Shown here: piece after piece, positions 1-9,846 of the stretch
Layout: every line of letters starts with the position of its first letter
How positions within the stretch are numbered: the stretch's first letter is position 1
Source: an uncultured Verrucomicrobiales bacterium
GTDB taxonomy: Bacteria > Verrucomicrobiota > Verrucomicrobiia > Verrucomicrobiales > Akkermansiaceae
Assembly: GCA_949373085.1 (NCBI GenBank)
Contig: CASICJ010000034.1
Span: forward strand, 1 to 61,047
Reading direction: 5' to 3'
DNA: 61,047 nucleotides
The notes under the pieces: model-generated
What the model was told of the DNA's origin: nothing
Database searches by the model: none
Seen by the model: only the letters and a program-made list of their open reading frames with translations
Made by a program: the position numbers and the translations under genes

Positions 1-2810
1 TTCGTTACGACAGAAGTAGGATACGGTAGCTCAGCCGCTCCGATCCAACGCTCAAGAAACACCTCTGCTTTTTTACGGTCCAACATCGAGAGGTCCGTTT
101 GTAAATCATACGGGAGATTATGATTATTTTGATAAGCAACTAATGCTTCACGGTCCTCAGTTTCATCGAGAGGAAAGCCACGGAATTCCACATCAAGTCC
201 CTGAGTCATCGCTTTGAGATGCTCGAAATAAGGGTGGTAACGGGCGCAAGCGGGACACCACGTGGCCATTCCCTTCCAAACCGTCAAACGAGCTTTGGAT
301 TGATGCCCGAGTGGGAAGACTGCCTTGCCCGGGAGAGACTTCTGTTTTGATTTCACATCCCGGCGGTAGGGTTTACGCTCCTCGCCCCCCCGCTCGTCGA
401 CAGTCAGCCACTCTCCTTGCTTGACCCGACTGACGGTGGATTGCCTTCCAGACGGCCAACTCACAATCACCTCATCAACCTCTTCCCAATCGCCCAATCC
501 GACGATCATGACAGCGCTATTTTGTGAACCGTAGCCCTGCCCACATCGGTGCTCTCTCTCGATCCTCTCGGCTCCCTTTTTAAGTTCAACCCGGGCGCCG
601 TATCCATCACGATTGCTCCAATCTGATGCGGCAGCAGTTCGATTACCTCCCCTGAAAGAAAGGGCTATAAAGTTACCGCTCCGATCTTCATCACCCATTT
701 CATTTCGAAAGAGCCGTGTCAGCGGGTTCATGGCATTGACTGAAACGATGTCACTCCAACCGTCCCGGTCATAATCAAAAATGGCAAACGCCCGTCCATC
801 GGATTCATCATCCAAGCCAGAGAGTCCTGACTGGTCTGAAAAGTTCGAACCAGTTCCATCATTTAGATAAAGCTTATTTCGCTCGTGCCCACTCAGCGAG
901 TGGACCCGAAGTTTACCGTCCACCATTTCATCACCCGCTTCGACACGGGCGTCCACTAAGTTATCGACGATCCCGGTTTGAGGGTCGCGATCCCAAGCTT
1001 CCGATTGACTGATTTCCCCTCCAATATTTTCATCTTGCCGCACGACCGTGCGCCAAAGATTACTTCACAAATCAATATCCGATTCAAAAGAACGCGGAGC
1101 GGTAAAATAACCACTCAAGACGTGAATATCGAGATCCCGATCGTTATCAATATCAACAAATTGGCCACCCCAGGACCAACCAGATTTAGCAACGGAGATC
1201 GTTGATCCTCCATATCCTGCAAGTTGTTCGAACTTCCCCTTATTCTGACGGTAAAGAAAATTACCCGATGCTGCCTCAACAAAGCGGGGGTCAACCTCAG
1301 CGAAATCGCCTAAAACTCGCTGCCCAGCTTTGCTAAACATATTGGTGACAAAGAGATCGTCTTTCCCGTCGCCATCGTAGTCCCCCCAGCACGCACCCAT
1401 CCCAAAACCCATTAGGTCTAAGCCAGTTTCAGAAGCGATATCGACGAAGCCTTCTTTCCCATCATTGCGAAAAAGATGATCTACAGCCCAGTCGTTTGCC
1501 ACCACGAGGTCAGGGTCTCCGTCTTCATCAAAATCCCCCCACGTTCCTTGAAGGGAATTTTTCCAGCTACTAATTGAGGAGTCCGAATGAACTCTTTCGA
1601 ACTGGCCGTTCCCCATATTTTTGAGAAGCCAATTAGGCGGACCCGTTTGATTGAGATAACCCCCGTGAGTTTCTTTACGAGATTCTTGATACTTTCCCCG
1701 GAAGATCCTTGCCTCCTTGGCGCTTAGATATTTCGCACACCAATCTGTTCCTTCCTCTCCGACAAACCCAGGGATACTCCCGGTCAAATTTCCCCTCCGA
1801 TAGGTCGTTACATAAAGATCAAGTAGACCGTCTCCGTCATAATCTGCAGCAGCCAGAGAAGTCGCTAAAAAAGGAAACTCCGTCTTTTTCTGTTCAACGA
1901 TCCGAAACCAACCTTCGGCATTCTCGAGATAAGTCATTCGCTCGATGCTCCTTCCGAGCATCAGATCTGCATCTCCATCGTTGTCAAAATCCGCAAAGAT
2001 TCCGCAGGTGGAATTGCCGGGGAAAGAAAGCTCAAGCGCAGAAGCCTTTTCCACAAAAGTTCCATCACCTTGATTGTGGAGGAACAAATTTTTACCCAGA
2101 CGAACCATGATATAAATATCGTCCCACCCGTCGTTATCAACGTCGACCACCGAAACCGCTGGCTTAAACACCATTGCAATGGGTTCAAAGTCCTGCGTGG
2201 GCACCATTTTTTTATTAGTACTGTAATGATAACTCAACGCTCGCCGATGTTCAGATTGAGTGAGGCGACGACGTGTCGAGAGATCAGGCAATGCTTCGAC
2301 CAAGCGATCACGAAAATATTTGCGAGATATCTCTGGCTTATCAACTTCGCGAATCAGGGTCCAATCAGCCATTTCATATTTCCCCTCTTTCCTAGACCAT
2401 TGGACCCGATAAGAAGAGGAGTTCTCTTTCCATTTTTTACTGTCAGTCCGAATTACCGCATGAAATGCGACCTCAGCCATATAATTGTCATGCTTCTCAG
2501 ACAAAAACTCCCCCTTCACGATCTTTAGTGAAGCACTATCAAAAAAATCGACGTCGCTGGACCACTCAATCGCTAGTTTTTTCAAGGAAAATGAAGCTGA
2601 AGTTGGTTCGCTGAAATTTTTCAAGTCCTGGGTGATTTCTTTCAGCCCCTTTGTGAGTTCCAAAATTAGCTCTTCGCTGGCCACAAGCGCTGGAATTCGC
2701 TCGGAAATTTGATCTCCCGGAACATCCTTACGGTCGCTTTTTCTTAAAAAGAAAAAGATCAGCCCAACCACGACGATCATGGAGAAAATGATTGAAACAA
2801 TCGGCCTCAT
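1..2810 (-). CDS. CRTAC1-type FG-GAP/ASPIC-UnbV propeller with thioredoxin-like tail; in-frame TGA, candidate selenoprotein; 3' end outside window
   Basis: The ATG at 2810 is followed by an N-terminal membrane anchor (about residues 5-24), a region of roughly 160 residues without a recognised domain, and then many Ca-binding FG-GAP/VCBS-type repeats of the DxDxDGxxD kind. A TGA occurs at 1065-1067 (codon 582). The same frame then stays open to the window edge: it resumes with SNLWRTVVRQ, contains a further FG-GAP repeat and an ASPIC/UnbV-like segment (GYGARVELKKG, VSWPSGRQ), and ends in a thioredoxin-like segment with WCPAC (Cys852 and Cys855). The stop therefore cuts a protein whose two halves belong together. 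A TTG at 2846 would add 12 residues, but ATG 2810 places the anchor properly. The protein is probably exported and membrane-tethered. Selenocysteine readthrough, a nonsense mutation or a base error are all possible. The C-terminus is missing. Confidence 0.8.
1032..1067 (-). promoter_or_regulatory. Putative bacterial SECIS: TGA plus adjacent stem-loop
   Basis: Reading the minus strand from the TGA at 1067-1065, 17 bases separate it from a GGTC apical loop (1047-1044). An upper stem CGCAC/GTGCG (1052-1048 with 1043-1039) closes the loop, and a lower stem ATCTT/AAGAT (1060-1056 with 1036-1032) follows after a small asymmetric internal loop containing an unpaired T. The E. coli fdhF SECIS also has a GGUC apical loop about 18 bases after its UGA, and bacterial SECIS models require a G in the first two loop positions and a UGA-to-loop distance in this range. 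The bulged U sits lower than in fdhF. This is inferred from sequence geometry alone. Confidence 0.5.
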
Positions 2811-2924
2811 CGACTTAAGGGAAGCAACTTTAGATTTTCCCCACAACGCTCAATTTTTATAAAACCGAAAAATGTGTAGTTTTCAGTTGAGTCCAGATAC
2901 TAAATTAGGTAAGGGTCGTATCTT

Positions 2925-3689
2925 ATGAATTCAAAAAGTTCAGCATTTTTATGCCTGCTGGCGATCCCAGCTCATGGCGCAGTCCTCTGGAGCATTGGAG
3001 CCGATGACCAAACTCAAGACGGCAACGGCGACGCCACTCTCGGCGACGCTGCCACTCTCAACGGGGCACCATTCAACGTCTCGGGAGTTCAAGAAAAGGG
3101 ACAAGACGCTCTTCCAGGCAACCCAGCCAACACTGGAGGATCTGGTGGGACACGTGATATCGATGATGATTACTATTTCGCCGGTGTTTATACCACTGCG
3201 GCTGGAGACTATACGCCAGTGGGAACCGTCTTAACTAGCGAATCATATTACGACCGCGCGCTCACTAATGGGGATCCTAATATGCGTTGGCACTTTAATG
3301 TCCCTGAAACAGTGGGGGCAAGTGACACGCTTACCTTCACGGTCGATTTTTATAATCTTAACGAAGCAACTGCCGGGGACACTTCAGGTTATGACATGAC
3401 ATTTTGGGTTGATGGCAATCAGGTGGGCAACATGCAACCCCACTCCGACGCTGACCTCAGTGCCAATCAGAGCTGGGATTTCGCGCTCAGTGACCTGGGC
3501 GGGGCCGCAGAGCAAGGCCCTGGATTCGATCACTACCTAGAAATTAGGACTAGCCCAGTCGGCAGTTCCCGCTGGGCCAGCCTTGACTACGCCCAACTTG
3601 AGGCTAACGAAAATGCCATTCCTGAGCCATCATCGAGCTTGCTTCTTCTTGGAACAGTTAGCTTTCTCTTCCTAAGACGCCGATCCTAA
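2925..3689 (+). CDS. Exported PEP-CTERM protein with unrecognised ~200-residue module
   Basis: The 254-residue product begins with a short signal peptide ending near PAHGA. It then has one copy of an acidic module marked by LWSIGADDQTQDGNGD, a DxDDDYYFAG segment, GDPNMRWHFNVPE and TFTVDFYNLNE. It ends with a PEP-CTERM sorting tail: IPEPSS, a leucine-rich hydrophobic stretch and a terminal RRRS. PEP-CTERM tails are recognised by exosortase, so the product is probably exported and cell-surface associated. The module occurs twice more in the next gene. I do not recognise it as a named domain. The strict spacing of its aspartates suggests Ca binding, but that is inference. A terminator-like hairpin follows. 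Confidence 0.85.
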   Translation: MNSKSSAFLCLLAIPAHGAVLWSIGADDQTQDGNGDATLGDAATLNGAPFNVSGVQEKGQDALPGNPANTGGSGGTRDIDDDYYFAGVYTTAAGDYTPVGTVLTSESYYDRALTNGDPNMRWHFNVPETVGASDTLTFTVDFYNLNEATAGDTSGYDMTFWVDGNQVGNMQPHSDADLSANQSWDFALSDLGGAAEQGPGFDHYLEIRTSPVGSSRWASLDYAQLEANENAIPEPSSSLLLLGTVSFLFLRRRS

Positions 3690-3742
3690 GGCGATTACAG
3701 CGGGTGACACCGTAAACGTCTTCAACATCAAAGCATTTTTCC

Positions 3743-3776
3743 ATCGAGGAGGTTCATGAGAGCCTCCTTGATTTTT
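3743..3776 (+). terminator. Rho-independent terminator
   Basis: A 10-bp stem, ATCGAGGAGG paired with CCTCCTTGAT (one G-T pair), encloses a loop of about 10 bases and is followed by a run of five T. It lies about 55 bases after the PEP-CTERM gene and before the next gene on the same strand. Confidence 0.65.
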
Positions 3777-3923
3777 GTACACATCGATAAAGCAAACCAC
3801 CGATACTACAGCCCTCAAAACGGGCTCAGCAGGCAAAACTTTTGTCCCAACAAACGCTCTCCAAGCCCTAATCAAAACTCATATTTTACTTGTCTCTAAA
3901 AAATTAATCGGCATTCTTGCAGG

Positions 3924-5897
3924 ATGTCTATTAAACAAATTTGGCTCGTTGTTGGCATGAGTATTTTCTCCTATTCTGCCTCTGCTGCGGTTATTTGGAA
4001 CCTTGGAATTGATGATAACTCACAAGATGGCAACGGTGACACCACTCTCGACGATCCGGCTACGCTAAACGGAGTAGACTTTAACGTCTCAGGAGTTCGT
4101 GAAAGCGGTGAACAAGATCTCCCCGGCAACCCAGCCAATGCAGGCGGATTAGGGGATGATGATGCCCGTGATGTTGATGATGATTATTACTTCGCTGGAG
4201 TTTATACAACGGCAGCCGGTGATGGCGGCTACGAGCCAGTCGGGGCCGTCTCGGAAAATGAATCCTTCTACGATCGCGCCCTAACCGCTGGAGATCCTAA
4301 TATGCGTTGGCATTTCAATGTTCCCGAAACCGTAACTCCAGATGACAACTTCACCTTTACGATAGATTTTTATAATTTGAACGAAACAAACGCCGGAGAC
4401 ATCTCAAGTTACGATCTTACTTTCTGGGTCGATGGTAAACAGATTGGGGAAATGCAACCCCATATGGATATCGATCTATCCTCAGCTCAAAGCTGGGACT
4501 TTGGCTTAGATGAATTGGGTGGCATCGAGAAGGTTGGTTCAGGATTTGATCACTACGTCGAAGTTAGGAGCACTCCCACCGGCAGCGCCCGCTGGAGCAG
4601 CCTTGACTATGTCCAGTTGGAAGTTTCATCCGAACCCAAAGTTGAGGATGATCCGAACATTTCCGTAGCAACAGCCGTCAACTTTGGTGATATTCCGTTG
4701 GGGGGAGAAACCGCCACCGAAACAATCGTTTTCACAAATTCTGGCGTAGCACAGAATCTAGTCATCACTGAGCTAACCCTTGAAGGAGAGCGTCCCGACG
4801 CTTTTACTATCATTGCCCCAAATCTGCCTCTTACCCTGGCGCCTGGAACTGAATCGCAAATCGAGATAACCGTAACGCCCGGAGAGATCGCAGAAAGTGT
4901 TTCGGCTATCTTAGCGGTGACTTCCAACGACACCTCCGATGGAGAATCTACGATCGTTCGCCTTGGTGCCCGGATTTTTGAGCCTTTCAACGATGAAAAT
5001 ACTTTATGGTTCATCGGAACTGATGATGAAACCCAGGACGGCGATGGTAATGCCAGTCTAAACGATCTTGCTTTCTTTAATGGCACCAATTTTTTCGCTT
5101 CGGGGGTCCAAGAATCCGGGGAGGATTTCTTGCCAGGAAATCCTGCTAATACTGGCGGAAATGGTTCTACACGGGATATTGATGATGATTTCTACTTTGC
5201 AGGCAGTTACAACACAGTTGTTGATGGCGGTGATTACACTCCTGTCGGCGAAGTGGAAGCCAATGAAAGCTACTTCGATAGGGCCTTGACCAATGGTGAT
5301 CCCAATATGCGATGGCACTTTAATGTTCCAAGATCGGTTGGCCCAAGCGACGCCTTCACCTTTACGGTCGATTTTTACAATCTAAGCGAGTCAGATCCAG
5401 CGGTTGAGTCGGGTTATGATCTCACCTTCTTTGTTGATGGCAAACAGATTGGGGAAATGCAACCCCACTCCGAAGCAGATTTTAGCGCCGCTCAGAGCTG
5501 GGAATTCACCGTTGATGATTTAGGAGGCACCGCAGAACTTGGACCCGGTTTTGATCACTATGTAGAGGTTCGAAGCACTTCCACCGGAAGCTCTCGTTGG
5601 GCAAGTCTTGATTATGCTAAGGTGGATGTAATCCCCGGAGCGAATCAGGACCTTATTATTACCGAACTATCGGTCGATCCGGACAACAACAACGTAACCT
5701 TCAGCTTCCAAGCAAAGGTCGGACTCATCTATGCCGTTGACCGCAGCACCACGCTACGCTCGTCTGGAGAACCTGGGGGATGGTTAGAAATCAATGATTC
5801 TCTAGTCGCTCAGTCCGAGATCCAATCATTCACCGATCCCGGCGCGGCAGCAGACAACGCCAAATTCTTCTATCGCGTCCGTGTTGCTGAGGAGTAG
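3924..5897 (+). CDS. Secreted multidomain protein: two copies of the PEP-CTERM neighbour's module around an Ig-like (choice-of-anchor D) domain
   Basis: The 657-residue product starts at an ATG with a signal peptide ending around SASAA. Residues from about 20 to 230 repeat the module of the preceding gene. Residues of about 240-345 form an Ig-like domain of the choice-of-anchor D/ASPM type, marked by VNFGDIPLGGETATETIVFTN and ending TSNDTSDG. A second copy of the module spans about 355-570. The last 80 residues (TVEYS-like AVDRSTTLRSS to FYRVRV) form a small beta-domain common at the C-termini of verrucomicrobial secreted proteins. No PEP-CTERM tail is present, so it is probably secreted or anchored differently from its neighbour. 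The two genes look like products of module duplication. Function unknown. Confidence 0.85.
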   Translation: MSIKQIWLVVGMSIFSYSASAAVIWNLGIDDNSQDGNGDTTLDDPATLNGVDFNVSGVRESGEQDLPGNPANAGGLGDDDARDVDDDYYFAGVYTTAAGDGGYEPVGAVSENESFYDRALTAGDPNMRWHFNVPETVTPDDNFTFTIDFYNLNETNAGDISSYDLTFWVDGKQIGEMQPHMDIDLSSAQSWDFGLDELGGIEKVGSGFDHYVEVRSTPTGSARWSSLDYVQLEVSSEPKVEDDPNISVATAVNFGDIPLGGETATETIVFTNSGVAQNLVITELTLEGERPDAFTIIAPNLPLTLAPGTESQIEITVTPGEIAESVSAILAVTSNDTSDGESTIVRLGARIFEPFNDENTLWFIGTDDETQDGDGNASLNDLAFFNGTNFFASGVQESGEDFLPGNPANTGGNGSTRDIDDDFYFAGSYNTVVDGGDYTPVGEVEANESYFDRALTNGDPNMRWHFNVPRSVGPSDAFTFTVDFYNLSESDPAVESGYDLTFFVDGKQIGEMQPHSEADFSAAQSWEFTVDDLGGTAELGPGFDHYVEVRSTSTGSSRWASLDYAKVDVIPGANQDLIITELSVDPDNNNVTFSFQAKVGLIYAVDRSTTLRSSGEPGGWLEINDSLVAQSEIQSFTDPGAAADNAKFFYRVRVAEE

Positions 5898-5947
5898 CCT
5901 CGTCTTCAAACGCTGGCTTTATTAGAACCTAGCAAAATAAATCTCTC

Positions 5948-5982
5948 AAAAGCCGGATCGTAAAACACGATCCGGCTTTTTC
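5948..5982. terminator. Bidirectional rho-independent terminator
   Basis: A perfect 13-bp stem AAAAGCCGGATCG/CGATCCGGCTTTT encloses a loop of seven bases and is flanked by A and T runs that would work in both directions. It lies between two convergent genes, the module protein on plus and the sulfatase on minus. Confidence 0.9.
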
Positions 5983-6016
5983 TCTTCTTATTGGAAACCT
6001 TTTAATAAAGGCGTTA

Positions 6017-7876
6017 TTACCAACCCTGCAATTCCCCCACTCTGCCAAGGATGCTGATCCCGTATTTCCCCTTCTTGCTTCCGCCCTTGGCGAGATGCTC
6101 TTTCACCAGCGGAAAGACCGGCTCCCCCATCCAATCGAGGATGTTGTGGAGCATCATTTCGTTCTTGGTCGTATTGAAAAGAAGATCCTTCAGGCAAGCT
6201 AGAGCATAATCGGAATCACCCAGCTTAACCAGACTCCAAGCCGCCATCATACGCACTTCGTGACAGTCGTCCTTGAGAGCACTCTTCAGAATTACCTTGG
6301 CAGAGATCGCATCTTTCTCGAGCAAATGAAGACCCACCATCGCCCACCACCGTATTCCTTCATCCTGATGGCTCATTGCCTTTACAAAATCATCAAGATT
6401 CTTTGCATCACGAGCCAAGGCCTTATCAGATGCGTTGAGATACGCCTCTAAAGGATAGAGTGTCTTATTACGCACCATCTCATAGATCGTGATGCCATTT
6501 TCTGAAGCACGGCGCATCCGCATTGCTTCAGGAAGAAGTCCGGAATCAAAAAGCTCGAGCTGTTTTTTACGCAGCGCCGCTTTCAGTTCGGCGATTTTGG
6601 CCTGATGCTTTGGTTCATTGATTAAGTTTTTAACATTATCAAAATCGCTCTCGTTGTCGTAAAGCTCCTCGGATACGCGGGGACGGAAAAATCGCCCGGT
6701 CACCTCATCAGTCTTGCCCTCGCGGTGATGCTTTTCCCAGGCAGGCGTCGCAGGAGCCTTCCAGAGATACGCCAGATGCTGGCCGGCAGGCGCATAGGGC
6801 ATGTAATTTTTGTGATACGCAAATCGCTTGTCACGCATCAGGCGAACGTGATCAAGACGCTCGTCGGCACGCTCGCGGAATCCCAAGTGATGCTTCGGCT
6901 CAGCCTCCGCCCCTTTCCCAAAAAAGACTTGGCCCTGAAAGCTTGAGGGGATTTCCGCGCCAGCGAGGCTCAACCAGGTCTTAGGCATGTCTACGAAGCT
7001 CACAAGGCGCTCCACCGTCGACCCGGGTTTATCGGCGGGATAGAGATCTTTGTATTTCTCAGGGATGCGCACGATCAGCGGACAATGAACTCCGCTGGAA
7101 TAGAGAAAACGTTTACTTCGCGCCATAACCCCACCGTGGTCGGAATTATAAATGATGATCGTATCCTCATAGAGCCCATCCTTTTTCAGGGCCGCGATGC
7201 ATTTAGCAACGTCGCCATCCATTCGCTCCACCGCATCGGCATATTTTGCGTAGTTTTTCCGAATTACGGGAAGATCAGGATGATAAGAAAATAGGGACAT
7301 TTTCTCTGGGTCATTCTTCAACTGATTCGCAGCGCCGTGCGCCTTACTCTCGTGACTGGTGGTGGTATTGTAGACACAGAAAAACGGCTGCCCCTTTTTT
7401 CGGGCCTGCCAACCATAAGCGACGCGCTTTTTCCTGCCTCCCTGTTTCCCCAAGTCCCAAGCTGCATAGTCATCCCGGCCCCCAATATTGTAGTCGGTCT
7501 TCCCAGGATTCGAGGTGTGATATCCAGCCTTTTTCAAAAGATCGGGGTAGTATGGGATTTTGTCATGCGGAATCTCATTCCGGCTCCGCATCGGCTGAGT
7601 CCCATTAGAAATTCCATACATTCCCGTAATCCAACAAGAACGTGTCGGGGCGCAAACCGCCGCGTTATCAAAGCAATAAAGGTAGCGAAACCCCTCCTTG
7701 GCCAATTGATCAATCGCCGGAGTCTTAGTGTTTTTCCCGCCGTAACAGCTGATCCAAGAAACCCCATTATCCTCGCTGGTAATCCAGAGGATGTTGGGCT
7801 TCTGCGCTGCCTTGGCCACGCCCAAAATAGAGCCCAGAAAAAGTAGGCCGATCGTAATTCTGTTTCGCAAACTCAT
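6017..7876 (-). CDS. Sulfatase, heparan N-sulfatase-like, with C-terminal helical repeat region
   Basis: The 619-residue product has a signal peptide (about residues 1-23) and a type I sulfatase fold beginning KPNILWITSEDNG. The active-site signature CAPTRS places the formylglycine-forming Cys at residue 75, and a metal-site segment (IIIYNSDHGG) lies downstream. The C-terminal 150 residues look HEAT-like (QDEGIRWWAMVGLHLL, CHEVRMMAAWSLVKLGD). The family hydrolyses sulfate esters or sulfamates, usually on polysaccharides, in the periplasm or outside the cell, after the Cys is converted by a formylglycine-generating enzyme that is not encoded here. It is divergent from a second sulfatase across 218 bp. 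The substrate cannot be told from sequence. Confidence 0.92.
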   Translation of the reverse strand: MSLRNRITIGLLFLGSILGVAKAAQKPNILWITSEDNGVSWISCYGGKNTKTPAIDQLAKEGFRYLYCFDNAAVCAPTRSCWITGMYGISNGTQPMRSRNEIPHDKIPYYPDLLKKAGYHTSNPGKTDYNIGGRDDYAAWDLGKQGGRKKRVAYGWQARKKGQPFFCVYNTTTSHESKAHGAANQLKNDPEKMSLFSYHPDLPVIRKNYAKYADAVERMDGDVAKCIAALKKDGLYEDTIIIYNSDHGGVMARSKRFLYSSGVHCPLIVRIPEKYKDLYPADKPGSTVERLVSFVDMPKTWLSLAGAEIPSSFQGQVFFGKGAEAEPKHHLGFRERADERLDHVRLMRDKRFAYHKNYMPYAPAGQHLAYLWKAPATPAWEKHHREGKTDEVTGRFFRPRVSEELYDNESDFDNVKNLINEPKHQAKIAELKAALRKKQLELFDSGLLPEAMRMRRASENGITIYEMVRNKTLYPLEAYLNASDKALARDAKNLDDFVKAMSHQDEGIRWWAMVGLHLLEKDAISAKVILKSALKDDCHEVRMMAAWSLVKLGDSDYALACLKDLLFNTTKNEMMLHNILDWMGEPVFPLVKEHLAKGGSKKGKYGISILGRVGELQGW

Positions 7877-8094
7877 CGGAGCTTTATACGCATGGCCATT
7901 CCCAAGTCAATCAAGGCGATTGATGATCTCTTTTATTCTTCCAGAAATTGTAAGATCGAGAAGGTTAACAGAATCGAAAAACAGCCTAAATCCTACAAGA
8001 CTCCTTGGGACCTTTGATACTTAGGAGCGGGAGGCTTGTCTAAATTTCGCCCTTACTTCATCGTGATAACACAAACCAGCGAGAAGCCTTACAT

Positions 8095-9684
8095 ATGATG
8101 AGCAAAACCAACCATGAATCGAAACTAGTCAGCTCTTACCAAATTACCCCTCCCCTTGTGGATTGGCGTTTGGTTCACGGTTGGTTTCTTTTTATGAGCC
8201 TGTTTGGCTCGATGCTTCAAGCCGGGGAGAAACCGAACGTGCTACTCATCTTGGTCGATGACCTGAAACCCATCATGGGGTGTCATGGCGATCCGCTGGC
8301 GAAAACACCTCACATGGACAAGCTATCGGCCCGCGGGATGCGCTTTGATCTTGCGTATTGCAATCAGGCTGTTTGCGCACCATCACGATTCACATTGATG
8401 CTTGGCTCTCATTCCACTTCGACCGGTCTCTACGGTCTAGGGAGCCATCTGAGAAAAACTTGGCCGACCGCCGTTACCATACCACAGCATTTTGCGAAGC
8501 ATGGCTATCGGACCGAGTCTCTTGGGAAGGTCTATCACATCGGCCATGGGAACAAGGGTGATCCGGAATCGTTCTCAGTCCCCCACTTCAAGGAAAAGGT
8601 CATCGAATACGTCGATCCTGCATCGAAGCCGGAAGACGGATTGACTCGCGAGGAGGCCATGTTTCAAAACCAACCATCTCCCCCGGGAGGAATGAACAAG
8701 CTTCCGCGAGGAGCCGCTTTTGAATCCCCCGATGTCGAGGACGACGCCTACGCCGACGGTCGCGTCGCCACGGAGACCGTCAAGCGTCTTCAGGCAGCGA
8801 AGCAAAGGCAGGAGCCGTTCTTTATCGTCGCAGGTTTTGCGCGGCCCCATTTACCGTTCTCAGCACCCAAAAAATATTGGGACCTGTATGATCCTAAAAA
8901 ATTCAAACTGGCAGAGAACTCTGATCTCCCGGAAAGCTCACCCAAAGTGGCTCAAAAGCGCGGTGGAGAAATCCGGAACTACTTCCCGGTTCCCGACAAA
9001 AACGATCCCGCACAGATCACCAAGGAACTGGCCCGCAAACTCATCCACGGTTACTACGCCAGCACCAGCTACGTCGACGCCCAGATTGGGAGGGTGACCG
9101 ACGCACTTGAGCGTCTCAATTTAGCTGATGACACCATCGTGATCCTCTGGGGCGACCACGGTTTTCATCTCGGTGATCTCGGGATCTGGACAAAGCATAC
9201 CAACTACGAGCAGGCCAATCGTATTCCGATCCTGATCTCCGCCCCTGGCGTGACCCAACCAAATTCCTCGACCCGCCAATTGGCGGAGAGCGTAGACATT
9301 TTCCCGACTCTGGCCGAGTTGGCCGGTCTTCCCGCACCGGCAGGGCCACAGCCAATTGATGGCGTGAGCCTCGTGCCTGTGCTGAAAAATCCTGCTGCAC
9401 GAGTTCGCGACCATGCATTCCATGCTTATCCCAAAAGAAAAATGGGCCGCGCCATCCGCACCGAAAGATTCCGTCTCGTAGAATGGAAACAACCCGGTGC
9501 CCCGCGTAAGTCAGCAGAAATCGAACTTTACGACTACCGAGAAGATCCTCTCGAGACAAAGAATATAGCCATGGGAAAACCGGCTGAAGTGAAACGCTTA
9601 CAGGCGATTCTGGACCGTTACCCCGAAGCGGTTGGCCGTGACGGCAAGCCGGTGAAAAAAACAAAATCTGATAAGGGCAGTTAG
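8095..9684 (+). CDS. Sulfatase, iduronate-2-sulfatase-like
   Basis: The 529-residue product has an unusually long N-terminal region before a hydrophobic signal stretch (about residues 28-43). The sulfatase fold starts at KPNVLLILVDDLKP. The signature CAPSR has its catalytic Cys at residue 94, and DHGFHLGDLGIWTKHTNYE is the metal/substrate segment characteristic of iduronate-2-sulfatase relatives. The C-terminal RLVEWKQ and ELYDYREDP segments are also typical. Two adjacent ATG codons (8095 and 8098) are possible starts. The protein is probably exported and acts on sulfated glycans. It is transcribed away from the other sulfatase and towards an endonuclease/phosphatase-fold gene. Confidence 0.92.
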   Translation: MMSKTNHESKLVSSYQITPPLVDWRLVHGWFLFMSLFGSMLQAGEKPNVLLILVDDLKPIMGCHGDPLAKTPHMDKLSARGMRFDLAYCNQAVCAPSRFTLMLGSHSTSTGLYGLGSHLRKTWPTAVTIPQHFAKHGYRTESLGKVYHIGHGNKGDPESFSVPHFKEKVIEYVDPASKPEDGLTREEAMFQNQPSPPGGMNKLPRGAAFESPDVEDDAYADGRVATETVKRLQAAKQRQEPFFIVAGFARPHLPFSAPKKYWDLYDPKKFKLAENSDLPESSPKVAQKRGGEIRNYFPVPDKNDPAQITKELARKLIHGYYASTSYVDAQIGRVTDALERLNLADDTIVILWGDHGFHLGDLGIWTKHTNYEQANRIPILISAPGVTQPNSSTRQLAESVDIFPTLAELAGLPAPAGPQPIDGVSLVPVLKNPAARVRDHAFHAYPKRKMGRAIRTERFRLVEWKQPGAPRKSAEIELYDYREDPLETKNIAMGKPAEVKRLQAILDRYPEAVGRDGKPVKKTKSDKGS

Positions 9685-9846
9685 CTAAGACAAGCGCCTT
9701 CCACAAAAGAAAATCCCCCTCTCTTCCCCAGCCAGATCATTCCAAAACCGATTTATTGCCCCCCTTTAAAGGGCGCCTCTTGTCGTTACCAATCAACGAT
9801 TCCTTTCGATAGATCTTCCGTCTTACTTGTCGTATTGTCCTGTCTG

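Noticed and set aside
9762..9773. Perfect 12-bp palindrome CCCTTTAAAGGG after the second sulfatase
   Set aside because: It is short, has no loop or T run and no clear link to a promoter, so chance is a sufficient explanation.
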